NCBI RefSeq assembly: GCF_017571525.1
Contig: NZ_JAGETY010000008.1
Location: forward strand, 62,001 to 126,000
Direction of reading: 5' to 3'
Source of the DNA: Hymenobacter sp. BT559
GTDB taxonomy: Bacteria > Bacteroidota > Bacteroidia > Cytophagales > Hymenobacteraceae
Length of the DNA stretch: 64,000 bases
Shown here: positions 24,943-34,111 of the stretch, piece by piece
How the letters are laid out: each line of letters begins with the position of its first letter
How positions within the stretch are numbered: the stretch's first letter is position 1
The notes under the pieces: generated by a model
What the model was told of the DNA's origin: nothing
What the model saw: the letters and a program-made list of their open reading frames with translations, nothing else
The model's database searches: none
Position numbers and translations under genes: made by a program

Positions 24943-25146
24943 CTAGGGTTGGTCAGTAGCGGGCCCGGTAGGCGCTGCGTGCTCGGCCGCACTGGCCGCA
25001 TCCTGCTCGTCCATATCATCAAGTATTTCTTCTTCCTGCCAGATTATCTCCGGATTGAAAAGGCCAGTGAGGGCGGCCATCTCTTCCAGGATGCTGGGCT
25101 CGGTACGTGGGTTGGTATCGGGAGGTAGGGGCGAATCGGGTTGCAT
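24943..25146 (-). CDS. Small acidic protein, unknown
   Basis: 67-aa hydrophilic protein from the ATG at 25146 (the frame opens at 25185). It is proline-rich at the start and strongly acidic in the middle (WQEEEILDDMDEQD), with no membrane segment or known domain. It follows the lipoprotein gene by 16 bp on the same strand and converges on xdhC. It may be a real co-transcribed gene or an over-read frame. Confidence 0.45.
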   Translation of the reverse strand: MQPDSPLPPDTNPRTEPSILEEMAALTGLFNPEIIWQEEEILDDMDEQDAASAAEHAAPTGPATDQP

Positions 25147-25162
25147 AGGTTGCCTACGTAGG

Positions 25163-25585
25163 TTAGTTGCTAATGGGTTGTACATCCACTGTCAGCGTGC
25201 GGTAGCCGATAGCCGCCACGGTAATGCGCCGCACCTGTTGGGCCCGGCTAAAGGCAAAGCGCCCTGCCGGACTGACAAGCGCCGAGCGGGGCGCAGGGGT
25301 ATTGGCCGAAAAAAGCGTGGTTATAGCGTAGAAAACCGGCTTTTTAGTTTCGGTATCCGTCACTATGCCCGCAATAGAATCCCCGTCAGCGCGCAACGCC
25401 AAAGCAAACTGCGACTCCACGATGCAGCCATCGGGATTGCCATCGCCATAATGCGGAATCCTGTTGACGATTAGTCTATTGCGAAAGCGCTGGTTGTAAG
25501 AAAAGGTCGGTAAGCTAACCCTGTTAGATGCTGCACAACCGGCCGACAGCAACAAGACCGATGCCAGATAGAAAACAGCTTTCAT
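25163..25585 (-). CDS. Lipoprotein with carboxypeptidase-regulatory-like domain
   Basis: 140 aa from the ATG at 25585. MKAVFYLASVLLLSAGC is a lipoprotein signal with a LSAGC lipobox (Cys 17). The second half (ADGDSIAGIVTDTETKKPVF then AGRFAFSRA) has the look of a CarboxypepD_reg-like beta-sandwich found in many Bacteroidota surface proteins. Likely tethered to the outer membrane; substrate unknown. The small acidic protein gene follows directly. Confidence 0.7.
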   Translation of the reverse strand: MKAVFYLASVLLLSAGCAASNRVSLPTFSYNQRFRNRLIVNRIPHYGDGNPDGCIVESQFALALRADGDSIAGIVTDTETKKPVFYAITTLFSANTPAPRSALVSPAGRFAFSRAQQVRRITVAAIGYRTLTVDVQPISN

Positions 25586-25650
25586 ACCACAAAGAGAGCG
25601 CTGCAACTAGCTTGTTTGCAACTGCTTATTTCAACCGTCGGTGAAGTGCA

Positions 25651-27669
25651 TTAGGGCATCCCGAGCAGTCGCCGCGCAGCCCCAATAACAGCCAGCTCAA
25701 CTTGCCCGACTGGCTTCTGAGCGGCATCGAGCTGCAGCTTGGCGGCAGCCTGAGCGGCGGGTATCGTTGGCTGACCCTGCTCAACTTGGGTGAGGCGCTG
25801 CTCGACCAGATTGGCCACTACCCCTAGCTGGGCGGCTAGAGGAGCATATTCGGCTAGGCTAGGGCTAGTCACGAAGAGCGGCGGCAGGGCCTCGGTGGCG
25901 CGCTGCCACTCCGTCACCTGCTGGCGTAGGCTGGCCAGCTGGCGCGTGGCGGCTGGCGTCAGTTTGGGGGGCGTAGCCGGGAAGGTGGGCACCGCGATGC
26001 TAAGGCTGGCCAGCAGGCTGTCGGCGGTGGCGCCAAAGCGCCGGGCGGCGTCCGACTCGGCGGGAGCCGCATCTACCAGGCGAGTAAGCGGCGTTTCAGT
26101 AGTGTATTTAAAGCCCTGAAAGTGCCGCTTGTATTCCTTCACCGGCTCGACCACGCTAGCCAGGGTTTGTAGGCTGGGCAAGGCGGCGGGGTAGGGGCTA
26201 GCCAGCTGGCGCAGCAGGGCAGCGGGGGCACGGCGATGGCGCAGGCCCAAGCGCTCCAGCTCGGTGCTCACGAAGGCCAGGCGGCGGTACATATCGGGTA
26301 CATCCTGGGTGAGGGCGGCGGGGCTCCAAAGGCGCTCGGCCACGGCGGCGGTGCGGGGCCACACCCGGCTGTCATAAAGCACGCTATCGGCAAATTCGCT
26401 CCACATAGTGGCCTCGCCGCCCAGCACGCGGCTGGCCAATGAGTCGGGAATGCCTTGCAGCGGGTCAGCCGCGTAGTGGCTGGCGGCGGTAAGGTACAGG
26501 TCGATGTAATAGCCGTGGGCCCGCAGGGCGGGGTGGCCCTGGCGCACGGCGTCGAGCACACCCTTGGGGCCCCGCCAGCTTTCAATGGCAATGGGCTGGG
26601 GCAGGTCGGGGCCCAGTATCTCATCCCAGCCTACCATCGTTTTGCCCAGCTTCTGCACAATGGTGAGCATGCGTCGGTTGAAGTAGTTCTGGAGCTGATG
26701 CTTATCGGGCGTAGTCGTGCCGGGCTTCACAAAGCCTTTGGCTTGCATAAAGGCCACGATGCGCGGATTGTGGCGCCACTGCCGGCCGTCGTTCTCATCG
26801 CCGCCGATGTGGAAGTACTTGTCTGGAAACAGCCCGCTCATCTCCGTCAGCACCGAGTCGAGCATGGTGTAGGTGCCCTCGCGGGTGGGGTCGAGGGCGA
26901 TGTTGAGCACGCCCCAACGCACGGGTAGGGTCTTGATAGAGTCGTTGGAGGCGAGCCGCGGATAGGCCGTGAGTAGCGCGCCCGCATGGCCCGGCAGGTC
27001 AAACTCGGGCACCACCCGAATGCCGCGCTGGGCGGCGTAGCGCACCACCTCGCGCACCTCAGCCTGGGTGTAGTAGCCGGTGGCGCCGCCCACCTGATGC
27101 AAGCGCGGAAACAGCTTGCTCTCGACGCGCCAGCCCTGGTCGTCGCACAGGTGCCAGTGCAGCACGTTGAGCTTCACGGCCGCCATGCCGTCGAGGTTGC
27201 GCTTGATGACGGCCACTGGCAGGAAGTGCCGGGCCGGGTCAATTAGCAGCCCCCGCCAGGCAAAGCGCGGCTGGTCTTGTATATCACAGAATTGTGCCCG
27301 CCAGCCCTGCGGTGTGTGCTCGATAACCTGCCGAAACGTGGCTAGCCCCCGCTGAATACCCAGCGGCCCGGGGGCCGTGAGGCTAGCCCCCGTGGCGGTA
27401 ATATGCAGGCGGTAGCTCTCGTCCTGGGAGGTGGCCGGGCCCGTTACCTGCTTGTGCAGGGCTAGCAGCGGCGCAGTCCTGAAAGCGTAGTAGCCGGCCT
27501 GCCAAGTGGCCTGCGCGGGCACGGGCAGCAGCGGGCGCTGGGCCTGGGCTAGTAGCGGCAGCAAAGCCAGCGCGCAAGGCTTCGCCAGGTTGAGCAGGGT
27601 GTCGCAGAACCTACCTTTTAAAAAACCTAGCGAAACCTTGCTCAACCTGGCGAAACCTTGCGTGCTCAT
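25651..27669 (-). CDS. Family 20 beta-N-acetylhexosaminidase
   Basis: 672-aa exported glycoside hydrolase removing terminal GlcNAc/GalNAc residues, for example from chitin or peptidoglycan fragments. The N-terminal GH20b-like domain is followed by the TIM barrel from about residue 130 (FAWRGLLIDPARHFLP). The catalytic pair is in HIGGDEND (Asp 291-Glu 292), with the substrate Trp in MVGWDEIL and ESWRGP. The C-terminal portion is helical. The ATG overlaps the stop of the DUF58 gene by 4 bp. Codons about 3-32 are made of a palindromic repeat, so the N-terminus before the hydrophobic CALALLPLLAQAQ signal core is repeat-encoded. Confidence 0.9.
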   Translation of the reverse strand: MSTQGFARLSKVSLGFLKGRFCDTLLNLAKPCALALLPLLAQAQRPLLPVPAQATWQAGYYAFRTAPLLALHKQVTGPATSQDESYRLHITATGASLTAPGPLGIQRGLATFRQVIEHTPQGWRAQFCDIQDQPRFAWRGLLIDPARHFLPVAVIKRNLDGMAAVKLNVLHWHLCDDQGWRVESKLFPRLHQVGGATGYYTQAEVREVVRYAAQRGIRVVPEFDLPGHAGALLTAYPRLASNDSIKTLPVRWGVLNIALDPTREGTYTMLDSVLTEMSGLFPDKYFHIGGDENDGRQWRHNPRIVAFMQAKGFVKPGTTTPDKHQLQNYFNRRMLTIVQKLGKTMVGWDEILGPDLPQPIAIESWRGPKGVLDAVRQGHPALRAHGYYIDLYLTAASHYAADPLQGIPDSLASRVLGGEATMWSEFADSVLYDSRVWPRTAAVAERLWSPAALTQDVPDMYRRLAFVSTELERLGLRHRRAPAALLRQLASPYPAALPSLQTLASVVEPVKEYKRHFQGFKYTTETPLTRLVDAAPAESDAARRFGATADSLLASLSIAVPTFPATPPKLTPAATRQLASLRQQVTEWQRATEALPPLFVTSPSLAEYAPLAAQLGVVANLVEQRLTQVEQGQPTIPAAQAAAKLQLDAAQKPVGQVELAVIGAARRLLGMP
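27574..27661. repeat. Palindromic repeat forming the 5' end of the hexosaminidase gene
   Basis: Arms 27574-27596 and 27639-27661 are inverted copies matching at 22 of 23 positions, and a partial direct copy GCGAAACCTTGC occurs at both 27630-27641 and 27650-27661. Both strands translate to similar peptides (FARLSxVS... and LLNLAKPC), as expected for a palindrome. The element lies entirely inside the hexosaminidase coding region. Confidence 0.75.
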
Positions 27670-29018
27670 ATCAGTCCCCGGGCCTTGAATTCCAGGTATT
27701 TGTTAATAGTATTCACCGTCAGCGCCTGCGGCGGCGTCAGCAGCGCCTGAATGCCGTAGCGCTGCAATTCGAGCACAATCTGGCGCTTTTCCTGCTGAAA
27801 TTTCTCAGCGATGGTTTGGTTGTATACGTCGGTCGTCGTTTCGGCCGGCGCGTCGAGGTAGGTGCGCAGCTCGGTGTTCTCGAAGAAAACGACCAGCAGC
27901 AGGTGCGCCTTGCTCAGTGCCCGCAGGTAGGGCAATTGTCGTTCCATTCCCTGCAAGGTCTCGAAGTTGGTAAACAAAATGAGCAGGCTGCGCTGCTTAA
28001 TCTTGGCGCGCACCGTGGCGTAGAGCAGCTCGTAATCAGTTTCGAGGTACTGCGTTTTCTGGCGGTAGAGCACCTCTAGCAAGGTGCGCAAATGGCCCGG
28101 CCGGCGCTCGGCAGGCACCGTAGCGCCCGGCTTGTTCGAGAAGGTAATGAGGCCCGCCTTGTCGTGCTTGAGCAGCGCAATATTGCTCATCACTAGGGTA
28201 GCATTAATGGCATAGTCGAGCAAACTCAGGCCTTCAAAGGGCATGCGCATTACCCGGCCTTTGTCGATGAGGCAGTACACCTGCTGGGCGCGCTCATCCT
28301 GAAAATGGTTAACTACCAGCGTATCGCTTTCCCCGCCGGTGGCGCGCCGGGCGCTGGCCTTCCAGTTGATGGTGCGCGGGTCGTCGCCGCTGGCGTAGGG
28401 CCTGATTTGCTCAAACTCCATGCTCTGGCCCACCCGCCGAATGCGCTTCACGCCCACCTCTGTAAGGCGGTTGTGAATGGCCAGCAGCTCGTACTGCCGC
28501 ATCTGCAAAAACGATGGGTACACCGGCACCACCTTTCCCTCCCGCCCAAAGCGGAAGCGCCGCCGCACCAGCCGCAGCGGCGAGGCGGCGTAGATGTTCA
28601 AGGCCCCGAACTCGTACTCGCCGCGCTTGGTGGGCCGCAGCTGGTATTTAATAATCTGCGTCTGGCCCGGCTGAACGTCGGCCTTGAATAGCACGTCGCG
28701 CCGCTGAAACTGATGCGGAATCTCGTCAATCACTTCTACCTGAATACCGAAGCGATACCGGCTCTCGATAAATAGCTGCACGTCGTTGTCGTCGCCATTC
28801 GAGAGCTTCTCGCCCAGCGCCCGGCGCCCAAACACCGGGGTTGCCCCGCCAGACACCGGCGCGTAGAGCAGCGCCGCATCGAGCAGCGTTAGCAACGCAG
28901 CCGCGCCTAGCAGAATCTCCAGCGGCCCCAGCAGCCAGGGCAGGAAGAAGGCCACTACAAAACCCGTGATGAGCGCCGTGCAGAGGTAGAAAAAGCGCTT
29001 GGTTAGGAAGAAGGACAT
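27666..29018 (-). CDS. DUF58 domain protein of the MoxR locus
   Basis: 450-aa membrane-associated protein. Two N-terminal helices (about 8-50) precede a beta-rich segment and the DUF58 signature IRPYASGDDPRTINWKASAR at about residues 208-227. The C-terminal half is vWA-like (VYCLIDKGRVMRM, LLILFTNFETL). DUF58 proteins usually partner the MoxR ATPase encoded next to them; here an AT-rich orphan gene separates the two. The stop overlaps the hexosaminidase ATG by 4 bp. Confidence 0.88.
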   Translation of the reverse strand: MSFFLTKRFFYLCTALITGFVVAFFLPWLLGPLEILLGAAALLTLLDAALLYAPVSGGATPVFGRRALGEKLSNGDDNDVQLFIESRYRFGIQVEVIDEIPHQFQRRDVLFKADVQPGQTQIIKYQLRPTKRGEYEFGALNIYAASPLRLVRRRFRFGREGKVVPVYPSFLQMRQYELLAIHNRLTEVGVKRIRRVGQSMEFEQIRPYASGDDPRTINWKASARRATGGESDTLVVNHFQDERAQQVYCLIDKGRVMRMPFEGLSLLDYAINATLVMSNIALLKHDKAGLITFSNKPGATVPAERRPGHLRTLLEVLYRQKTQYLETDYELLYATVRAKIKQRSLLILFTNFETLQGMERQLPYLRALSKAHLLLVVFFENTELRTYLDAPAETTTDVYNQTIAEKFQQEKRQIVLELQRYGIQALLTPPQALTVNTINKYLEFKARGLI

Positions 29019-29086
29019 TTAGTAAATAGGCTAATCACTGGCAGCAGGCGCAGATGCCACATCAGATGCACGTGGTAAAGAATTTG

Positions 29087-29530
29087 TCACATGTCTTGTC
29101 TGCCTTCAAAAATGATGTACCCACCACCATGCGTAGCTATGATACTAGAGGCAGCATTACTCATCTCAGTGCCGAGCGACCAAGGTTCAATCATTGATTC
29201 CTCGGCAGGTGAACCAGCAAAAAATATGTGAATGCCGTTGTCGAATTGTATCTCTAAAGTTGCTTCGTCATTGCATTGGATGGCAACTACTTCCTTCAGG
29301 TTCACACTATTGAATAATAGCAAAGCAGCCCCTGTTTCATCAAGATTGAGTTCTTGAAAAGGGTAGGACTTAGATGTTACCTCAGTATCAATCCATATTG
29401 TATGGTCATCGGCGTTTTTATCTCTGAATGTCAGCGTCAAAAATTGATGAGTAAGTCCAAAGCTTTCAACAGTAGACCCTAGCAATTTCTCTTGAATAAT
29501 GCGATTGGCTAGTTCTGTGTTGGGATGCAT
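29087..29530 (-). CDS. 147-aa orphan protein, AT-rich, between moxR and DUF58
   Basis: Soluble 147-aa protein with alternating short strands (FLTLTFRDKNADDHTIWID, LEIQFDNGIHIFF) and conserved-looking acidic patches. The appearance resembles small immunity or DUF6188-type proteins, but no family is claimed. Base composition is clearly lower in GC than both neighbours, and codon choice differs, suggesting recent acquisition. It interrupts a gene pair that is usually adjacent. Confidence 0.65.
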   Translation of the reverse strand: MHPNTELANRIIQEKLLGSTVESFGLTHQFLTLTFRDKNADDHTIWIDTEVTSKSYPFQELNLDETGAALLLFNSVNLKEVVAIQCNDEATLEIQFDNGIHIFFAGSPAEESMIEPWSLGTEMSNAASSIIATHGGGYIIFEGRQDM

Positions 29531-29562
29531 AGTATGCTGACTACGAGGGTATCGCCCTGAAT

Positions 29563-30609
29563 TTACCGCGGTACCTCTACCGATTGCACAATCTGCTTCA
29601 CCACGTCATCGGCTGTGCCACCTTCCATCTCGCGCTCGGGTGTGAGCATGATGCGGTGGCGTAGCACCGGCGCGGCCAGAAACTGCACGTCTTCGGGCGT
29701 CACAAAGTCGCGGCCGCGTAGCGCCGCTAGGGCCTTAGCGCCGTTGAGCAGCGCGATACTGGCGCGGGGCGAGGCACCCAGGTACAGCGCCTTGTGGGCG
29801 CGCGTCTGGCCCACGATTTTGGCAATGTATTCGAGCACATTGGCCTCCACGCGCTGCTGGCCCACTTGTTGGCGCAGGGCAGCCAGGTCCTGGGCGGTGA
29901 GGACGGCCTGCACCTTTTCCAGGGGTGTGCCGCCAAAGCCGCTGTGGTGGCCCTGGAGTATCTGGATTTCCTCGGCTAGGGTAGGGTAGCCCACGTTGAG
30001 CTTGAAGAGGAAGCGGTCGAGTTGGGCTTCGGGCAGGCGGTAGGTGCCCTCCTGCTCCACGGGGTTTTGGGTGGCGAGCACCACGAAGGGTGAGTCCATG
30101 CGGTGCGCCGTGCCGTCTTGCGTGACGGTGCGCTCTTCCATCACCTCAAAGAGCGCCGACTGCGTTTTGGCCGGGGCGCGGTTGATTTCGTCAATCAAGA
30201 CCACGCTGGCGAAAATGGGACCGGGCCGAAACTCAAAATCGCCCTGCGCTGGCCGGAATACGCTGGTGCCCAGCACGTCGGCGGGCATCAGGTCGGGCGT
30301 GAACTGGATGCGGCTAAACGGCACATCGAGCGTGCGGGCCAGCAGTTTGGCGGTAAGGGTTTTGGCCACGCCGGGCACACCTTCCAGCAGCACGTGGCCG
30401 TCGGCAAGCAGCGCAGTGAGCAGTAGCTCCAGCAAGTCTTGCTGACCCACTATCACCTGACCGATTTGCTGGCGCACGGCCTCGGTACGGGCCGTGAGCT
30501 GGGCCAGGTCAGTGCGCGGAGCGAAGGCTGGCTCTACAGGGGCGTCGATGCTGGGAGTAGGAGAGGTAGCCAGTGTTTCCTGGCTACCGGGCAAAAAATT
30601 ATCTTCCAT
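29563..30609 (-). CDS. MoxR-type AAA+ ATPase
   Basis: 348-aa cytoplasmic ATPase. Walker A is [12 protein letters not shown] (about residues 79-90), Walker [12 protein letters not shown], sensor 1 [20 protein letters not shown], and the lid contains [13 protein letters not shown]. MoxR ATPases act as chaperones in maturation of enzyme or membrane complexes with vWA/DUF58 partners. It is followed by the orphan gene and DUF58, and preceded by DUF4350, GT, DUF4129, a six-helix protein and SpoIIM-like genes on the same strand. Confidence 0.93.
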   Translation of the reverse strand: MEDNFLPGSQETLATSPTPSIDAPVEPAFAPRTDLAQLTARTEAVRQQIGQVIVGQQDLLELLLTALLADGHVLLEGVPGVAKTLTAKLLARTLDVPFSRIQFTPDLMPADVLGTSVFRPAQGDFEFRPGPIFASVVLIDEINRAPAKTQSALFEVMEERTVTQDGTAHRMDSPFVVLATQNPVEQEGTYRLPEAQLDRFLFKLNVGYPTLAEEIQILQGHHSGFGGTPLEKVQAVLTAQDLAALRQQVGQQRVEANVLEYIAKIVGQTRAHKALYLGASPRASIALLNGAKALAALRGRDFVTPEDVQFLAAPVLRHRIMLTPEREMEGGTADDVVKQIVQSVEVPR

Positions 30610-30789
30610 ACTAAAGGTCTAATAACAGATAAAATAGGCTGGGCAGTACGCTTATCTTGCGGGCCAAAGCAGCCATGAAAAGGGTAGAAATAGCCGTAAA
30701 AAGTGCCTTTTAAGCTTATTAAGCAATATTATTAGAAAAGTGCAATTAGTAAAAATTGCCAATTCTAGGTACAGTGCAAAAAGCATTTT

Positions 30790-32133
30790 TCATTGGCTTT
30801 CGCGCTTGAAATCCTGCATGGCTCGGCTCACTACTAACAGCTCGCGGTCGGTGACAATGGGCGCGGTGCGGGCGAAATTTATGTAGCGTACTAGCTCATC
30901 GACGCGGGCGCGCGGCACGCCCGACTTCTGACTGAGGCGCTCGCGAAATTCCTCATCGGCTAGGTCGGGGGTGGGCTCGTGAAAGCGGGTGCGCAGGTAG
31001 TCGAGGAAAAGCGCCGTTTTTTTCTCAGCCATGCTGGAGTGGTTACGCCCTTGCTTATAGAGGCCCGCCACGGTGCGCGTAAAAAGCAGCGTAGTATTAG
31101 GCAGTGGCTTGATAACGGGAATGATACGCTGGCGGCGGCGCGCTTCTACCAGCACAAAGAGTAGGCCGGTAGCCAGCAGCAGGTAGTAGGCGGTGCGCAG
31201 GGCAGGGTGGGCCATCACCACACGCAGCACCGACTGGCTGCCGGCGCGGCCCTGCTTCTGGTACTCGTCCCACCACACGGGCCGGCCGGCGGGCAGGTAG
31301 GAAAGCGATGCAAAGGCAAAGTCGGCGGTGCGGGGCCGCAGCAGCCAGTAGTTGCCGAAGGCCAGCGGCACCGAGCACAAGTAAAAATGGCCCCGCCCGT
31401 GGTGGAGGCGCAGCAGCACGGGGCGGCCCTTGGCATCGGCCGCTAGGGTGGCACCGTGGTGCGCTGGGCGCGCCATGAGGGCTAGCCGGTAACTCACCGC
31501 CGCCGCGTTAAACCAGAACTGCTGAGGCCCGCCCGCTACCGGCCGCAGCAGGTGCAGCGCTACCGAGTCGGCCCGGCCGGCGCCGGGGGCTAGCACCTGC
31601 GCAAAGCTTGAGTCGGCCGGGTAGGTGCGGAAGCCGAGAGTATCGGTTAGCGCGTGGCCGCGGCGGCCAGCGAAGTTTTCGGCCGCAATAAACACGTCGT
31701 GGCCCTGTGCCACGAAGCGCAACAGGGCATTTGTTTCGAGCGGAGTAGCTGTGAACTCTTGATTGACAAACAGGTAATGGGCGCGGGTGCTCACCAGCGG
31801 CAGCGAGGCTGCCTCCAGCTCGGCGGCAGCCCGGTCGTTGGCCGCGTCTACCGAGTCGTCGGCAAAGTCTACGTTGGAGGACCGGCCGCTTTTCAGGTGC
31901 GGCTCCTCGGCGCCCAACAACTGGTTGTAAAGAGGCTGGCGCACGCTAGCCACCGAGTCGGAGCCCAGCACCTGGGGCAGCACGTCGAACAGGGCGTAGG
32001 TGCCGTACGGAATCTTATCCTTGCTGCTAAGCGAGGGCGACCAGTCGAGGGGCTTCGGGCGATAGTATTCAAGAGCCACGTAGCCCCCAAACAGCGCAAG
32101 CAAGCCGAGCAGGTACCAGCGAAAAGTAGTCAA
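30790..32133 (-). CDS. DUF4350 domain membrane protein
   Basis: 447-aa protein with an N-terminal helix (WYLLGLLALFGGYVALEYY), an extracytoplasmic domain resembling a ThuA/GATase-like DUF4350 fold (YLFVNQEFTATPLETNALLRF), a second helix near residues 315-335 (AYYLLLATGLLFVLVEARRR) and a cytoplasmic helical tail. The start is TTG at 32133, since no ATG precedes the first helix. DUF4350 genes are regular members of MoxR/DUF4129 loci. The 180 bp between this gene and moxR is AT-rich without a clear terminator. Confidence 0.82.
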   Translation of the reverse strand: MTTFRWYLLGLLALFGGYVALEYYRPKPLDWSPSLSSKDKIPYGTYALFDVLPQVLGSDSVASVRQPLYNQLLGAEEPHLKSGRSSNVDFADDSVDAANDRAAAELEAASLPLVSTRAHYLFVNQEFTATPLETNALLRFVAQGHDVFIAAENFAGRRGHALTDTLGFRTYPADSSFAQVLAPGAGRADSVALHLLRPVAGGPQQFWFNAAAVSYRLALMARPAHHGATLAADAKGRPVLLRLHHGRGHFYLCSVPLAFGNYWLLRPRTADFAFASLSYLPAGRPVWWDEYQKQGRAGSQSVLRVVMAHPALRTAYYLLLATGLLFVLVEARRRQRIIPVIKPLPNTTLLFTRTVAGLYKQGRNHSSMAEKKTALFLDYLRTRFHEPTPDLADEEFRERLSQKSGVPRARVDELVRYINFARTAPIVTDRELLVVSRAMQDFKRESQ

Positions 32134-32145
32134 GGTGCGAAACGG

Positions 32146-33219
32146 TTAGCGGCCTAGGAGCTCTTGGTAAACGGTAAGGTAATCGGCGGCGGCCTGCGCC
32201 CAGCTGAACTGCCGGGCCTGGGCCTGGGCCTCGGCGGCGCGGGCGGGCGAGTGGCGGGCTAGCCCGGCCGCTAGGGCCTGGCGCAGGTGCTCAGGTGAAA
32301 AATCGTCGAAATAATAAGCCGCCGCGCCGCCCACTTCGGGCAGCGACGTGAGGCGACTCAGAAAAACGGGCTTACCCAGTTGCATAGCCTCCACTACCGG
32401 CAGGCCAAAGCCCTCGGCCAGCGAGGGCTGCATATAAGCCAGGCAATGCTGGTAGTACCACGTTTTGTCGGCCTCGCTGATGCGCGTTAGCACCGTCACG
32501 CGGTCGGCCGCCCCGGCTTGCGCGGCCGCCGCTCGGATGGTCGCCACGTAGTCGGCCTCAGCAAAGCTGCCGGCAAGTACCAGCTCGTAGTCAGTGCCCT
32601 GAAGCAGCGCGGCCAGCACGTGGTAGTTCTTCTTCGAATTGATGGTGCCGAGCCCAAACAGGAAGGGCCGGCGCGGCACGTAGGCGGGCACGTGGCCGAG
32701 TGGCACCGACGCTAGGTCTTCGACGCCGCGCGGCACGTAGCGCAGCGGCTGGCGGCCGGTGTAGCCAAGCAGGTCGGCGTGGCGCAAGATATCCTGGCGC
32801 ACAAAGTCGGAGATGGTGACCAGGTAATCGGCTCGCCGAATGTTGCGGCGCACCATGGCTAGCTGCCGGGTGTAGGTGCGCTCATCGGGGTTCTCGTGCA
32901 AAAAATTGAGGTCGTGCACCGTAAGCACCACCTTGGTAAGCGGGCTGGTGGGCACGTACCAGCTCAGCTGCGAGGTGGCGTGCCACAGCCGCAGGCCGTA
33001 GCTGGCGGGGTTGAAGTACTTGTGAAAGCTGCGCTGCGTGAGGTAGCGCACGCCCTGGCGGCCTAGCCCGCCCACCTCTTGAGGCGGCACGTAGCAATAG
33101 AGCTGGTAGCGGGTATTCTGGCGAATGAGCTCGTGGGCCAGCGGCACCACAAAGTGGCTGAAGCCGCTGTTACGGTCTTTCAGCGATTCACAGTCCAGCA
33201 GGATACGGGGAAGCGACAT
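32146..33219 (-). CDS. GT4-type glycosyltransferase
   Basis: 357-aa GT-B fold glycosyltransferase. The N-terminal half contains the acceptor domain (VVLTVHDLNFLHENPDERTY), the linker FGLGTINSKKNYH, and the C-terminal donor site with the E-x7-E element EGFGLPVVEAMQLGKPVFLS. Nucleotide-sugar and acceptor are unknown. It stands between DUF4350 and DUF4129 genes, 12 bp from one and 23 bp from the other, so it is part of the operon, an uncommon addition to a MoxR locus. Confidence 0.88.
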   Translation of the reverse strand: MSLPRILLDCESLKDRNSGFSHFVVPLAHELIRQNTRYQLYCYVPPQEVGGLGRQGVRYLTQRSFHKYFNPASYGLRLWHATSQLSWYVPTSPLTKVVLTVHDLNFLHENPDERTYTRQLAMVRRNIRRADYLVTISDFVRQDILRHADLLGYTGRQPLRYVPRGVEDLASVPLGHVPAYVPRRPFLFGLGTINSKKNYHVLAALLQGTDYELVLAGSFAEADYVATIRAAAAQAGAADRVTVLTRISEADKTWYYQHCLAYMQPSLAEGFGLPVVEAMQLGKPVFLSRLTSLPEVGGAAAYYFDDFSPEHLRQALAAGLARHSPARAAEAQAQARQFSWAQAAADYLTVYQELLGR

Positions 33220-33242
33220 CAGGAAAAAGCGGAATCCAAAAG

Positions 33243-34049
33243 CTACGCCGGCTGGGGCCGGCCGGGCGCAGCCGCCCCTAGCTGCTGGCCCAGGCGGCGC
33301 TGGTCGGCGCGCACCCGCTGGTAAAGGTCGGGCGATACGGCTAGCTCGCCGTACCAGCTATACTCAAACTGCCGGGTGAGCTCAGCAAAGGCAGGGCGGG
33401 CACTAGGGTAGCTGGCGGCCAGCTCGTGCAGGTAAGCCTGGTTGGTTTTATCGGGTTGCCAGGCAATAAAATCGCGGTCGGTGAACTGCTTGAGCAGCTG
33501 CAGGTAGCCCAGGCGCAGGGCCAGGCGATGATTGCCGGTGGCCTCCGCCTCGGCAATGGCGGCCGGAAAGTCGAGCTCATGAATGTTCTCTTGGCCGGCC
33601 TCGTAGGCGAGCGGCACGCGGCGCGATGTCCGCCCAAACGCCCGGGTGATATCGACCTGCAAAAACTTCAGCACCGCAAACACCAGCCCGGCGGCCATCA
33701 GGCCATAAAATAAGCCTTTCCAGGCAATGCGCCCGCCTTTTGTATCGAGCAGCGGGGCTAGCGAGCGCAAAAGCCAGCCCAGCAGCCGCTGCCACAGGCT
33801 GGCCTGGGCGGGCTCGTCGGCTACCACTTCGCGGTAGTCAAACTCGCGCTGGCCGCGCAGCTCGCGCAGGTGCGCAGCGGCCGGGCGGCGCACCACCGCC
33901 GGGGCGGCAGCGGGCGGCAGAGCCGGGGCCATCGTAGTATCGGCGGGCGCCTGGGCCAAACGACGCAGCACGAGGGGCACCTGCGGCGGTGCCGCCAGCA
34001 CGGGGCTAGCCGCTAGGGTCAGGAGTAAAAGTAGGGGAAGGTGGCGCAT
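33243..34049 (-). CDS. DUF4129 domain protein
   Basis: 268 aa from the ATG at 34049 (a TTG at 34061 is also in frame). Signal peptide MRHLPLLLLLTLAASPVLA, a Pro/Ala-rich stretch, a short amphipathic region, one transmembrane helix (about 115-135, IAWKGLFYGLMAAGLVFAVL), then the cytoplasmic DUF4129 helical domain (FPAAIAEAEATGNHRLALRL and FTDRDFIAWQPDKTN) ending WYGELAVSPDLYQRV. This is the usual MoxR-locus partner; function at the membrane is not established. Confidence 0.85.
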   Translation of the reverse strand: MRHLPLLLLLTLAASPVLAAPPQVPLVLRRLAQAPADTTMAPALPPAAAPAVVRRPAAAHLRELRGQREFDYREVVADEPAQASLWQRLLGWLLRSLAPLLDTKGGRIAWKGLFYGLMAAGLVFAVLKFLQVDITRAFGRTSRRVPLAYEAGQENIHELDFPAAIAEAEATGNHRLALRLGYLQLLKQFTDRDFIAWQPDKTNQAYLHELAASYPSARPAFAELTRQFEYSWYGELAVSPDLYQRVRADQRRLGQQLGAAAPGRPQPA

Positions 34050-34070
34050 GCAAGTGCCCAAGGAAAAGCT

Positions 34071-34098
34071 CCGCTAGCCCATGCGGCGGGGCTAGCGG
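34071..34098 (-). other. Intercistronic hairpin
   Basis: Arms CCGCTAGCCC (34071-34080) and its complement 34089-34098, loop ATGCGGCG, in the 62-bp gap between the six-helix protein gene and the DUF4129 gene. On the minus strand it is followed by AGCTTTTCC, so partial termination is possible. Confidence 0.45.
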
Positions 34099-34111
34099 GG
34101 AATAAAACGGG

